From Macrosoma leucophasiata (taxonomy: Eukaryota; Arthropoda; Insecta; Lepidoptera; Hedylidae): 64,000 nt of DNA. The notes under the pieces are model-generated. The model ran no database searches, was not told the DNA's origin, and saw only the letters and a list, made by a program, of their open reading frames with translations. Numbering within the stretch: position 1 is the first letter of the stretch; each line of letters starts with the position of its first letter. The position numbers were made by a program, and so were the translations under genes. The stretch spans positions 17,256,001 through 17,320,000 of the forward strand of contig JAWQUS010000030.1 in assembly GCA_036365455.1 (NCBI GenBank), in the 5' to 3' direction. Below, piece by piece: positions 23,201-38,200 of this stretch.

Positions 23201-26200
23201 ACATTTTTTACAATTTTTGTCTGTCTGTCTGTCTGTTTGTTCCCGCTAATCTCTGGAACGGCTGGACCGATTTTGACGGGACTTTCACTGGCAGATAGCT
23301 TATTTGCCACTTGTTTGCCACATCCATAACATAAAAACCTACCTCTTTGAATTTATCTCGTAATCGATATTTTTCTATGTAACATGTTGTATCAACTGTA
23401 CCAACAATAATATGAGTTTTGTTATTCTTCTGACTTGCTGATAGTGTAATCAACCATGAAATTGTTTGTGTGAAGTAACTAGGTAGGTATAATGAAACGT
23501 TATAAATACTCGTATTATGATGTCTTGTATGTCTTGACACTAATCAAACATTGTGATTTGTAGTTATGAAAGCGATAATTAAGTAACTAGGTTGGTAGTT
23601 CAGCATAGAGCAACCCGGGACACCGGCCGCGGCGGACCGGAGGGGAGTAGCCATATGCAGGCTTTCCCCTCTGTCAAAGTACAAGACCAAATGGTCCAAT
23701 ACCTGTCGTCCAGATATTTAAATGTGTGCGTGAAATTGTTTTTTGTTAAAGTCAAGGTGTGAGTTTCGTAGTAATAGATGATTTTTGTAGTGTGAGTGTA
23801 TGTCACACGTATTTCCCCCCGCAAAAAATGACAGACAGTTATGCATCGGTAATATAGGTACGCTATGGCTACTCCCCTCCGGTCCGCCGCGACCGGAGGG
23901 CCGAGTTGCTCTTTGTAGTTAAGTTACCTAGTAGTAACTAAAAGAATACGTGTAAAGTTACGTTTTCCTTAGTTTTTTTAATGTTATGGCAGTGGCAAAC
24001 AAGCATGCTGTTCACATTGGTGTTATGTGATGACTGCAGCCTATAGACGCCCACACAAACACCAAGGTCAAAATGCAGATGCGTTACCACTCCTCCGGCC
24101 TAAGGTGTTATGCCTCTGTGCCGGATAATTACAGGGCCGTACATTACCATCTGACCGGAACACGATAGTGCTGAACACTACCATTTAGCGGCAAGTATAT
24201 TAGGTAATGCGGTGGTGCATACGCCTGCGAGCTCCGTCACTGGAGCTCTACCACCAGTAAGTAAAGTTTCTGTCTGTAATCCCTGAAGGGGTAGGCAGAG
24301 GTAAATGCATGCATTCTTCTTTTTTTTTCAACCCTTTCGGATCCTAGTGCGTAATAAAACCCCGAGATACTGGGAAATTTCCAGAAAATGGAAAAATGCC
24401 AATAGAACCCGAGATAATGTACACTGTTATTCCTAATAGCCCCGACTCGGGCATCGAGCCAAGCACCCCAGCGTAGTAATTAGGGTTTCTGGTTTCTCGC
24501 CTCATTCTTTTTCTCGAGTTTCGAGAATTCTCGACTCCAATTTCTCGAGTTGTCTCGACTCTCGAGTCTTTCGTAAGAAATTGTAAATGAAACTGAAAAT
24601 AAAATGAAAAACAATTAAAAAACCAGAATTATTTTATTGTAACATACTTTGCACTACAAGTTAGAAACACAAAACGTAAGTAACTCAAATCCTCTACTCT
24701 GAAAATGGATTCTTTTATAAGTCCACTTCTTGTGATTTGTCGAATGGTGAGACCATCTTTTGCAGCTAAACCTGATACAACTTCACCGAGGGTCTTCTGG
24801 CATTGTGCAAAGTTTAAAGTTTATTGAGTCATTGACATAGATTTCTTAGATTTCGGAGGCTTTTTATCTTCATTAGGGGCCGTTCAAGTATTACGTCAGT
24901 ACTATGGGGGGGATGGGGGGTCTTTGCTCTGCTTATTTTGGATGACATGGGGGGTAGGGGAGTCTAGATGATGATTACGTCATCGGTAGTTATTTACTTA
25001 TTACATCAGTAAAATCTAACCTCTATCCTAAATCTATTTTCTTATTTTTAAAATTATAATTATAATATTAAAAAAAAAACAATACATTAATTGAAAAATG
25101 TTTACGTAAGCATGGGGGGAGGGGGTAAGAGCTTTGCTTACTTTTGCTGACAAGGGGGATGGGGGGGTAAAGAATTGTAATAAATCTGCTTACGTAATAC
25201 TTGAACGGCCCCTTATCAGCGGTTGAACTGGTTGAAGCAGCCTGTGACTCAGTTTTCAAAGTTATTTTATGAACGCTTCGCAGGTGTTGAACTAATCCAC
25301 TTGTATGAGAGCTTTTCCATTTTTTTTTTTTTTTGGGCTCTTTCTACATTGTGCCGGCGTAACCACTCTCAGGCACGGCACGAGTTTCACCGACCAATCG
25401 GAGCAGGAGACTAACTAACTGCCAGTTCGTAAGTCTCCCGTCTCCCCGGGAGTCTCCCGCATCATACAAGTTAGTAACTGGTATTATGCGGTAAAGTGAG
25501 ATGTCAGGAGTGAAGGAAGCAAGTGAGAAGTGTTTGTAGTGCGCGGGTGACGTTTTCATTGGTAAAAGCGGCAAAATGGCGAGCCTAATTTCGTGATCGC
25601 CGGAACTCGAGAGTCTCGAGAGTCGGCTATTTATTTCTCGACTCTCTCGAGTTGTCTCGAGTTCGAGAAGTCTCGAGCAGAAACCCTAGTTGTTATAGCG
25701 GCCTGCTACGACTAGGCTACTGAGGCAGCAATTATTATTATTCATCTTTATTTATTTCTTTACTTTGTTCCTGATGTGCAAGCCAAAGAATAAAATATTT
25801 TTCTTTCTTTCTTTCTTCTTTCAATTAATGATAATAAAATAAACTAATATTTTACAGGTGGTAGGTAGAGTTCCAGCGTAGGGACTTGAGAGCGTATGCA
25901 CCACCTAAGTTCTAATCTATCTGCCGCCAATGGTAGTGTTCGCTCTCGTGTTTCAGTTAGATAGTAATGTATGGCCCCGTAATAACTATCACAGATACAT
26001 CTATACAAATAAATAAAATTGTATTGTCTGTTTGTACGTAATATAAAAATATATTTACTAAATGCATATGTATGTTTACACGATACATATTACCTATTGT
26101 GTCAAATCATTTTTTTTTATAATTGTTGTCTGTCTGTCTTTCTGTCTGTTTGTCAGTCTGTCTGTTTGTCCCGGCTAATATCGGGAACGGCTTTACTGAT

Positions 26201-29200
26201 TTTGACGGGACTCTCAATGGCATATAGCTTATCTAATAAGGGGTAACTTAGGCTACTTTTTTATACTAGTTCCGCCTACGACTTCGTCCGGGTAGATATT
26301 GAACAATCATAAATTCTCACGCGGAACGAAGTCGCGGGCACAGGTAGTAGGGACACAAATAAGATCTCAGGGGTGGCAATGCATCTGCATTAGACCTCTG
26401 GTTTTTGTGTAGATGTCTGTAGGCTGCAGTCATCATTTAATCCATGTGAATATAAAAAATGTGAAGAATCTGCTTTATGAATTATTCGCTTATTAATATG
26501 ACACGTAACATGCATTTTAAAAATGTAAGACGCATGTCCCTTTGGATTAGTGGTTATAGGTCTTTTCTTATTCACAAGAATAAAAACCTATGTTTTTTTT
26601 TAATATGTTTAAGCTCAAAAACATGATACCTACTCGAATGACGAATTTATGCATATTTTGCTGTATTTGAATTAAAGTAAAAGGATTTTGGCATTCAGTT
26701 GAATTATAAACAGTCGTAAACGGTAAAGTGATAAAATGGTAAATTTTATGCGCGATCCACATTTAAACTATAAAGCAATTAATTGAGCACTAGTGATTTT
26801 TTTATTGTGACGCCGATGGCAAACGAGCATGCATTTCACATGTATGTTAAGTGATGATTGCGCCCTGTAGATATCTACAAAAATCAGAGGTCAAAATCCA
26901 GATGTGTTGCCACCCCTGAGACCTAAGTTGTCATGTATCTGTATATTGTACATGTATATTAGGTACCATCTAATAATGATCAGTTTCTACTGGTGGTAGA
27001 GTCCCAGTGTAGAGACTCGAGAGCGTAGGCACCACCGCATTATCTAATTTATCTGCCACCAAATAGTAGTGTTCAGCAATATCGTGTTCCGGTCAGGTGG
27101 TAATGTGCGACCCTGTAGTATCCGGCACAGAGTGCATTTTGACCTCTGGCCATAGTGTATGTGTCTATAAGCTGCATTCATCACTTAACATCAATGTGAA
27201 CTGCATGCTTGTTTGCCAATTTTATTTCATAAAAAAAATGTTTATGGGATTATTGGCAATATGAAACATAATTTCATGTCCATTATGTTCATGTCTGTAT
27301 TTAACATACCTGTTATTTTAAGAATTGAAAGAAAGAGATTGTATTTATTTCAAACATAATATGGGAACGTACTTCCGCACACGTTGCCACAAGAATATAT
27401 TCATAAGCAGTTGCACATTCGTACGTATAAAAGCAAAAATGCCAGCTTGAGAACCTCTAGAACAGTGATTCCCACAGTGGTCCATATAGACCCCCTGGGG
27501 TCTATGGGAGACTCGATGGGGTCTACGTATATGCGTAAATAAAAATGGGATATATGGGAAAGTGATATAAATGTTAGCAAGGGGGTCCACCGAAACCAGA
27601 AAAAAATTGAAAGGGGTCTACAAGAAAAAAGTTTGGGAACCTCTGCTCAAGAACATACCTAATGAAAATATTTTTACGACGCCGGAATAAGTTGTCTTCC
27701 CTATCCAAATTAGTAGGTATTCATTCATTTAAAAAAAAAAAGGGTCTTCGGGCGTTTCGGTCCGCTCGTGTTTCGTCCCGCGGACCGAAACGCCTAACAA
27801 TGCCATCTGAATGGGTCGATTCGGTCCGCGGGACGAATCGCCCCCTATTTTTCTTATTATAGGGCGATTCGTCCCGATATGAATACCTGAATTGAAAGAT
27901 TTAAGTACAGTTGGTTACAAAAAAATAGAGAAATAAATAAAATGCAATGTATTATGATAAAATTTATATTTATTTATAATTTTATTATTATTAATTTACC
28001 TACACAAAAATAAACTTTAATACACACACACACACACACAGAGAACATTAATCATATGTAGTATATTATCAATCACTTAAAAAAACTCAAATAATTGGTG
28101 AACGAAAGTATTTATTTTTGTATTCGACTGTACATGACAATATAATTGGACCGAATCTACCCATTTAAGAAGACCTCTTGGGCGATTCGGTCCACTTTCC
28201 ATTTGTGGGCCGAATGTCCCCGTAAATAAAATGCTTATAGGCGTTTCGGTCCGCGGGACGAAACACGAGCGGACCGAAACACCCCAAGACCCAAAAAAAA
28301 ATATTTTTTTTTAATTTTATTCCCGCGTCATGTAACATTATTTCAAGTGACTATAAATGTTCTTTTGGCCCTCAAATTATATTAAAGATGGAATCGCGTT
28401 GGACCTTTTATCTTTTTTTTGTACCTTGCCCATATAGGTAAGTTAAGTTAAGGCACCATAGATCTTAAACAAACTGACGATAGTTACATAGACTTTAAAT
28501 ATACTTTTATAAAGTTAACGACAACAAGGACATAATCGATTACGAAACCAATCATTTACGAGTATTATTGCAATAAAAATCGCAACAAATTAATACCTTT
28601 TACAAACCAGCTTTTAAACCATTACGTACATTTCTTACAACCTCATTGTCCCATTAATGTCTTAAGCGAAAGTTATCTTTATGTCTTATATCAATTAGTT
28701 CAAGATTTGAATGAAAAAATATTATTTTGAACAAACGGTGCGCGCTGTTTACATTCGTTTTCACGCTTTCACTCACTCCGGGGTTCGGCAGATGAATCGG
28801 TTTGAGTCACGATATTTGTTTGGGTTCCGTACACAAAGGGTAGAAACGGGACCCTATAAGCACACCGCGGACACTCCGCCAAAATTCCATACAAACGCTT
28901 AATTTGGTCTCTATTACTCAGATATCAGTGACAAGTTTTTTACGTGATTTACACGTGCACCTGTGTGCGTAGCACGTAGAAAATACCATCCGTCGCCCAT
29001 AAGACGGGAGGAGGTTGGGTGATGCGGGGAAATCGGGAGGGACGTCGAAGTGTCTATTCTATACGTAGACCGTTGCGCTAACCGTCCGTCTGTCACCATG
29101 CTATCATGAACCGTTATAGCTAGAGTTGAAATTTTCACAGATTATTATATTTCTGTTGTCACTATAATAATACACAGAAAAAAAACTAAAACAGAATACA

Positions 29201-32200
29201 TTTTTAAGGGGGCGCCCATACAACACAACAACAACACAAACAACAAACGTGTTTTTTTGCTCGATATCAATAACAGTACCTATCAGTTAGACCAGAGGTT
29301 CCCAAACTATTTTTTCTTGTAGACCCTTTACAATTTTTTTGTGGTTCCTGTGGACCCCCGTCCTTGCTACATTTATATCACATTCCCATATTTCCAATTT
29401 TATTCACGCCTACGTAGACCCCCATCGAGTCTCCCATGGACCACTTTGGGAATCACTGATATGATGTAAGTAAATTGGTACTATCAGTGTATGTGTTGAG
29501 ATCCATTATCGTGGACCCCCGTTTTCATTTCGTGGACCCCCAAATTAATTTTTCGCTGACGTAGACCCCTTTCAGGTTGTCATAGACCCCCAGTGGTCGA
29601 TATAGACCACTTTGGGAATCACTGAGTTAGACGCTTGAAATATTGACGGATTATTTAGTTAAATATTCACTTTAAAAAATAAAAATAACTCAAAATAAGT
29701 AAAGTAAGTAGGGGGAGAGCCCTTCCTTGAAAAAACAAACTAGTTTTTTGCCGTTCTTAATAAATAATTTTACATAAATAATAAAGTAATTTTGTATTTT
29801 ATAATACGTTTTTTTCCGTAAGTACCTGATTGTTTTCATTATATTTACCACACCCTACAAAAAGCTTTCCAATGACCCCATGGTTGGCTGTCAGAGCATG
29901 CCTAGAGTCATTAAGTCCCCTTTATATACAAGGTGCATAAAATATTTTTTTTATGTCATTAAGTGGTAAACAAGCATACTATTTACATTGATGGTAGGTA
30001 ATACTGTAGCATAAAAACATCTACATGAAACCACAGATTTCAATGTTGCGTTGCTACTAAGGCCTATAATGTAATACATCTGTGCCGGAAATTATAGGGC
30101 CGTACAGTACCACCTGACCGGAACACGATAGTGATGAACACTACCATTTAGGGGGGACGTTTAGGCATTACCTAATCTAACCCTACTTAGATAAGATAAT
30201 GCGGTGATGCCCACGAACTTCGTCACTGGCGCTCCAGTAAAAAATGGTACGGAACTATTCGTGAGCGAGACCGACTCGCGCTTGGCTGCTTTTTATTTAC
30301 TTAAATCATATCAATCAGCCAAAAGTTTTGGTTAACAATGACAAGAGCGAAGATCGTTTTTTTGGATAAACGATCGCCGAACAAAAGAAATGGTGGGATT
30401 GAGACACTGAATCGTTGTAATTGAACATTGTTTTATTGTAAAGTTCAGTAAATTATCTATAATATAAAAATAAGTCGGGTTTTCCTTCCTGACGCTATAA
30501 CTCCAGAATGCACGATCCGATTGCCACGGTTTTGCATTCGTTGGAAAGGTCTCGGGCTCCGTGAGGTTTATAGCAAAGAAAATTCAGAATTATAAAACGA
30601 CATCCACGCGGGCGAAGCCGCGGGCAACAGCTAGTCACTTCATACAAATAAATGTGTTTTTAAGTTTGTACGGATGGCGTCGGCAGGGCCGTCTTAAACT
30701 ATGCTGGGGCCCTTGGGCACACAAGAATTCGGGGCCCTTTTGGATATGTAAAGAAAGCGAACTATTAGGGTTATATACTGTGGTAGAGCTTCAGTGATGG
30801 AGCTCCAAGGCGTACAAGCACCACCGCATTTCCCAATTTACATTTCCCTAAATCTTGCTGGGTACCTTTTATGTGGAAGCCATTATGATCAAAATTGAGA
30901 ATAAATTTAATTGAATGAGATACTATTTTACAATGCACATTTTAGTATATTTATCAAACTCTAATCAAAATCAATGCCTACATTTGTCGCTCTAAGTCAG
31001 AGGTTCTCAAACTATTTTTTCTTGCAGACCCCTTTCAATTTTTTTCTGGTTTCCGTGGACATTCCGTTTCCTTGCTACATTTGTATCACATTCCCACATT
31101 TCCAACGCCTACGTAGACCCCCATCGAGTCCCATGGTCCCCAGGGGGTCTATATGGACCACTTTGGGAATTACTGCTAAATAATCTGTCACGAAACATAA
31201 TGTGGAAGACTAAATTCCACGCGAGCGAAGCCGTGGGCAAAAGCTAGACTATCACGTCGATCAAATGATCGACGTTCGTGCAACGAGAAAAGCAGGTAGG
31301 TACAACTGTACAATGCACCTGTGCGTAATATTTATGTGAGATAAATTGTCGGCCCTTCGGGGCCGTGGCCCTGTGGACGGGAGCCCTGGGCACTGGCCCC
31401 CGAGTGCCCTTATGGTAGGGACGGCATTGGGCGTCGGCGTCGGGACGTCATCACGACCCAGCTCCGAAAAAAAGTGTGTATATGGCCTTCCTTACTGAGT
31501 TTTCCCGCGTGCTGTAATCCCCATTTAGGACCACGCCCCCGACGCTTTGGGGGAAATAGGCCCGGGGTACGAGGATTCGCCTCAATTCCCGAACCCCCCT
31601 CTGTTGCGCTTCACGCGCGAAGGAAGGGATGATGAAGATTTGATGACGTAACGACCCCACCACTCACTAGCAGAAGAATGTGTTGGAAGAGAGAATTGCC
31701 TCAGCATCCTAGTAACCTAGTGGTACCTGTGGTATATAGTTTTTATCTTGTTTGACATGTATATCAATTGTTATTCACTTTAATTTATTTTGTTCGTTTT
31801 TGGCGTATCATAAGAGGTGCCTGTCACCCTAAATGAATAAATGAGTTTCTGATTCTGTAAGCTGGGGTTCTGGGTTCGATTCCCGGGTCGGGGGTCCAGC
31901 TACCGTGATAGACGATTTAAGTCGATAGCTTGATAGCAATCGAAATCGGGTAAGTTGAGGAAATTGGGCGTATTGTCTACACGAGAAAAGCCGCATATAC
32001 TTATAATTTCTACAACGTGTGAAGCACGCGATGACTTATGGAAACGTTATGTTCTGAAACTCAATACGTGCCTTGGTGGGACCGTATTAAAATTTAAAAA
32101 AAATATCTCCTTAGCCTCTATACGCCCTTATAGTTATAATTATCGTACGGCACACCGCGGACACTCCGCCAAAATTCCATACAAACGCTTAATTTGGTCT

Positions 32201-35200
32201 CTATTACACAGACATCAGTCAGTGACGTGTATTTACACGTGCACCTGTGTGCGTAGCACGTACAAAATACCAACCGTCGCCCATAAGAGGGGATGAGGTT
32301 GGGAGATGCGGGAAAATCGGGCGGGACGTCGAAGTGTCCATTCTATACGTAGTATTATTCCATACTATTCGCGTGGTTTCAATGTTACCTACCCTCTCCT
32401 ATTCGTCTTAGCGTGATGTTATATATAGCCTAAAGCCTTCCTCGATAAATGGGCTATCTAACACTGAAAGAACTTTTCAAATCGGACCCGTAGTTCCTAA
32501 GATTAGCGCGTTCAAACAAACAAACGAACTCTTCAGCTTTATAATATTAAGATTCTCTGCGTACGATTAGCAACACTGCCATAGCTTGTTACATTGTTAA
32601 CTGTAATGTATTTGGTAGGTACTCAAACGGATAAAATTAGGCCCTGTCCACGCACATTGGGGGCTCCCGTAGCCAGGGAGCCCCGTATTACTGATACGAC
32701 AGACACGGCGGTAGCTACGCCCCCGACTGTTTTATGTCGTAATCAAACACTAAAATATTTCTTTTCCATCTGTAACATTCTGAATCTCACAAAGGAATAT
32801 CTTGGCAAGCTGTTATCAAAGATTTCAATACATGCCAGTAAAACCGACTTTCAAAATCTAGACCGCCGCATTGTTAGTATCTTCGTAGAGCGGAAAGTTT
32901 TTAATCAGTTGTAATTGCTATAAAAACGTTTCATCTACGCGTCTAGGCAATCTAATAAATAGATATGACCTAGGTCTTGTGATCTTAATACATAATTTGG
33001 ATAATGCTGATTTAAAACTATTAAGACGTGTAGTATTTTATTGATGTTAGTTTATCTAAATATTTTATTCTATTAAATGAAAGTCACTCCAATCTTGACA
33101 CTGTTAATGATATTCGGCATTATCCTTTAGCTTGCTACTTGTATTTTTCTTACTTTTTGCTCTTAATTTTTTTACCGAATCTACATTTAACCGCGACACG
33201 ATTATGTTGAACAGGCAGCATATTAGGTAATGCGCCCTACGCTGGGGCTACGCTAGGGCCTACGCCCTCGAGCTCCTACACTGGAACCAACTGCATGCTT
33301 GTTTGCCACTTTGGTTACAAAAAAAAAGGTGTCGTAAAAAAAATATCTTACACTTAGTTATAACTAGTCGTTTATCGAGAAAACTAAACCTATATTTAAA
33401 CTGGATTAGATTCTCAGTGGCCGCGAGTTCGAGTCTCCCCTGAAGTCAATTTTTTCTTTCCATTTTTCTTTAAAAAATATATATATTTCAGAGAAATAAT
33501 ATGAGAGAAGAGGGAGAAATAATATAAAAACAATTATATTTAAACAGTTTCCGCAATTAAATATTAAACATTGGTTAAGATAACCACACAGTACGCAATA
33601 CGCGGTATCCACAGACAGCGCAGTTAGGAGAGAGTTAAACGATTGCGAATGGAATAGCTTTCTTGACGGACGCCATTAAAACGCTAAGATCATTCAAGCC
33701 GTATTATGTTGCAATGCGTTATTCTTAAAAAATTTGTAAAATCCTTTATCTCTGGTTCCATTGAGATTTTTCCCTTCTCTGGAAATTTCCCTGTACCTCG
33801 AAGTTTGGTAATGTGCCCGGAGATGTCAACAGGCTCGCCACCTGTTACATGGGCCAAAACGTAACCGGCGAATCGTGGGTGTTTGCATGTATGCTTGAAT
33901 ACATGCATTTACCTCTGCCTATCCCTTCGGGGATTACAGGCGTGAGGTTACGTTACAATTTGCATTATTCTTTTACATAATTTTACGATGCATGTTGATG
34001 CGGTAAAAAAAATCCGCGACTATGTTGAGCTCTAGTCGCGGAACTCCATACGAATTAGGGAATCGGACAACTTTTGAGAATGTGTCTAAAATTATTCTTT
34101 ATACGTTTATTTAACCATAAAAAATATTAATTTTATTATTTAAACATGTTGAAGTACCAGAAACAACACATACATTTTGTAATTTAAAAAATTCCGCGTA
34201 ATCGGTGCCGAATGACTCTGAACAATGTGACGTCAACTGTTTGCAATCAAAGTGAATCTTTTAATCCCATGCGACTAACCAAGTGCAAATAAATTTTGTT
34301 GAATTTCGTATAACTTATTTTTCGTGTAAATAACGTAGAAAATATCCAAAAAAGAGCCAATAAATCAAAGTATCACTTGTGTTAATTATTTGTTGTACAA
34401 ACATATGACGTCACGTCCTGTGATTGATGTTTCGTTCAACATGGAGCACAGATAAAAAATATTAAAATTATTACATTTTATTTTGCAATTTAAAAATATA
34501 AATCATTAATATTTCACGAATATATTTAATGGGTCATCGCATTATTTCACAAACATTCATTCTAATCATAGTTTACATTTATTTTCGATAGCTGTCCGAT
34601 TGCCTTTTCCGCTCCCCACATCAGTAGCGAATATCGCGCAGGTCTTCTGAATAGGTCTAGATGGTTGGTACTCATCAGTTCTCATTGATAACGTACACAA
34701 GGTTCAAAACTGAATCAAATTGTGCACTTTCCGTAGTAATTGTAGCGTAAACTTGATTGATGAGTGACGGACGGATTTCAATAAGTCAACCGTGACAAAA
34801 AGTTCCTGTAAAAAATGCAATGTTTTGCTGAGAACAATACGTACCCACTTACTTGTTTACCCGTGTAAAAAAGGAGGTCAGTTATGTTGTAAGAAATTCA
34901 GATAAGAAAATATCAACATGAGCAGGTTCTTTTATGTAATAATATGGACAACGTAACTAAGTACTTACATGGTAAACACGTAATGGTAATAAAGTGACAG
35001 ATATCATGTAAAAAAACCGGTCAAGTGCGTGTCGGTCCACGCGTAGTGTAAGGTTCCGTATTTAGTGTTTTTACAGAGTAAGAAATATAATGAAAAAAAA
35101 ACATATTTTCTATGGAGTTGTTCGAAATTTTCGAGTAAAATACATTTGGTTGACTATTATTCGCAAACTTGCATGGCCATCTTAAGTGTGGTAGTTTTCC

Positions 35201-38200
35201 TTTTAATTTCATTATATATAGCTACTATTGCCGTAACGTTTGAATTTCTAACAACAACCGTTTAGTTGGTAGGGGTAGGGGGAGGGGACACTTGACTCTA
35301 ACGAAAATTTGCACTTTAAAGCTTGTAAGTCACGAACAATTAACTATATCGAAAAATGATGTTCGGACATCCATAATATTTTTGAAAGACCTATCCAACG
35401 ACACCCCATACTATATGGAAATCGAAAATAAATAAAAAATACACCGCGTTACATGTAGGGGAGGTTACCCTAAATATATATTTTTTTCTGTTATTCTATC
35501 ACTTTGTCGGTGTGATTAAGGTGTATACTTGTGCCAAATTTCAAGTCTCTAGTACCAATAGTTTTTGCGCTAAACCGCAGACGGACAGACAGACAGACAG
35601 ACGGACGTGGCGAAACCATAAGGGTTCCTTGTTTACTACGGAACCCTAATAGAGGTCTTCTGAATGATATTAAGTAACACTCTCTGAAACTGAACTCTCT
35701 CAAATATAATTTAATATAATCACTTTAGTCCATTGAAATGTTACATGAGCTTTGCATTCTTTAGAGGACGCAATTTTATTTCTGACATGTGACGGGAACA
35801 CAATAGTGCTAAACACTACCATTGGCGGCAGATAGATTAGGTAATGCGGTAATGCCTACGCCTTCGAGCTCCTAGTCCAAGAACAGTTATAACGGGGCAC
35901 ATCTAAATCCAAATTTCAAATTCAAATCATTTAGGTATTTCAAATTTGTCTACAAGGACACTTTTGCATTGTCGGGTTATAAGCTACCTAGAGAGAATGA
36001 CTTATAATAATAATCCAATGGGTATTAATAAATACCAATTTAATAATAATATTTAACTTATACGTCATCAAATTTTTCAATTCCTTCATAGAAGAAAATG
36101 AAAAATCTGTTCGTCATAATCATAGTCATTCACTTAGCAGAGTTCCAAGTGCAGGCACTACTGAGAAGAACTCCGCTACCCAACAAACTCAGCGTGTTGC
36201 TCTTTTGTCAAAACCTTAGATTTAATACAAATATTACTAAATAGAATAAAGATAATGTGAACGTCCATGGCATATAATTATTGCTTAAAAACACATACGC
36301 AAATACCCATCAACAACTTAATATCGTGATAGAAAATAACACCCGCAAATCACAACAGACCAGTCCCGACATTCAGCACCCGTTCACGAGTATGACGCAT
36401 GTGGCAGCCATTGCTCTCCTCGACCATTTTGAAGGGAAGTGAGCAACCCGTCACACGACGTATATACAAAACGGTTCACCAGTTACCACACCACAACAAT
36501 AACGTTTCTCAAAACACATCGATATTGATGTTTATACAAAGCTTTCGTTTCATTCGAGTATCGTGTGAGTGTTTGGTGGAATGGCCATGAAATCGGAACG
36601 ACAACTTTTACCGCACCTCCGAGTCACTTTCGACGGAAATGAAATCTGCACTGAACTTGTCAGTTTTGTATGAAATTAACAGTGAGTGACTATACTTACA
36701 CCCCCCTTATTCATAAACGTACATTAGAAACGTTTTACCTAGGGGTCGTTCATAAATTACGTAAGAGGTTTTGAGGGCTAAGTTGACCCCCTCTCCCCCT
36801 ACTGTAAGACATCATAAGATTACGACTAGTCCCCCCTGCCCCTCAATAAGAAATTTTCGTAAGAAAAGATTTTTGTAAGATTCAATATCAAGTTAGAGAT
36901 GAAGTACAGATGGCGCTATTCAATAATGCCAATTTTTAGCGCGAAAGTGGTAGAATTTTCAATTTCAAATCTTACGTAATTTTAGATTCTCTACCCCCCT
37001 TACCTATAGTAAGAAGTTATAATATTCAGTCAACACCCCCCCTCCCCTAAACGCCTTACATAATTTATGAACGACCCCCTATGAATGATTTGTCTTTGTC
37101 AGTTGCATTGTCAAATGTGCAGGACAGAAAAAGACAAAGGAGAGATTAGCAACACTTTAGCTAAAATTCATTTATGAATAAGGGGGTCAGTGTATTTTGG
37201 ACGTCTGATAATAATAATTAGCTTGACTATGATAAAAAAAATATGAGTCGCTAAAACTCAAACGTGACCGACCATCTCTATGATAAATGGAAACGTGGAA
37301 TATCATAAATTCAATACCAAAATTTCCAGTCGATGATTGCAGATTTATTGGTATTCCTGATAATTGTTTTTATACAGTTAATACATACACACACACACAC
37401 TACAAAAATCGTCTATTACTACGAAACTCACACCTTGACTTTAATTTCACGCACACATTTAAACATCTAGGCGACAGGCACAGGCACACTTGTGCTTGTA
37501 CTTTGACATAGGGGAATGAATAATGATGATGAAAATATGGCTATTCCGGCCCGCCGCGGGTGGTGGCCCGTGTTGCTCTATGAGTAAATATTGAAACCAC
37601 ACAAATAGTTCTAAATACACTAGTTTTTGTTAAATATCACTTTCGTTTGTGGATATGACCATGTTTGTTTAATGTACAAGAATTGGCTACGTTTGAATTG
37701 ACATAAGATGGAGTTGGAAGACTATAATTTAAGATTTTGATCCTATTATATAATAATAATAATGACAAGCCTTGAGACGTCCCACTGTTGGGCACGAGTC
37801 TCTCCCCTCTTTGGGGGGAGGCCTGGAGCTTACTTCAACACACTGCTCCAATGCGGATTAGTGGCCAATCCGCTGTCGGATGTTTTCAAACCACCCATGA
37901 GGCCTCCGACAAGGTTTAACGACTGATATCTATCGGTAGCAACCGGGACCGACGGCTTAACGTGCCCTCCGGAGCACGAGCATTTTAATTTTTCCACTAG
38001 CGTTCACCCATCACACACCCGACCGCGCCCGTATCGCACAACTGAGTTGATCGCTTGCGATCTACACCAGCCGCGGGTCCATGCGCGCTTCTATTGTTTT
38101 GTTGATAATCGCATATCTGTGGATACCAACAATTAGATACAAAAACAATCCTAGTGTAACTTCCATAGTATGTTTTTGTAATACTGTAGCTAGATGTTCT

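Larger units (their letters stand above)
24268..25726 (-). repeat. SINE B copy interrupted by a hAT element
   Basis: Body at 24268-24480 (tccctgaaggggtaggcaga, ggaaaaatgccaatagaacc, catcgagccaagcacccc) and head at 25697-25726 (cctgctacgactaggctact). The intervening 1.2 kb is a hAT-type element. Confidence 0.8.

Noticed and set aside
23221..23240. CRISPR-like short repeats (tctg runs)
   Set aside because: Simple repeats inside Helitron-like elements; no spacers.
31955..32914. Frames of 113 and 106 aa
   Set aside because: They run through repeat H, a Helitron and anonymous sequence; no splice sites or known motifs.
36690..37190. 3-bp target duplication for the split MITE E copy
   Set aside because: The outer flanks (cac/tca) do not match; I could not support a duplication for this copy.
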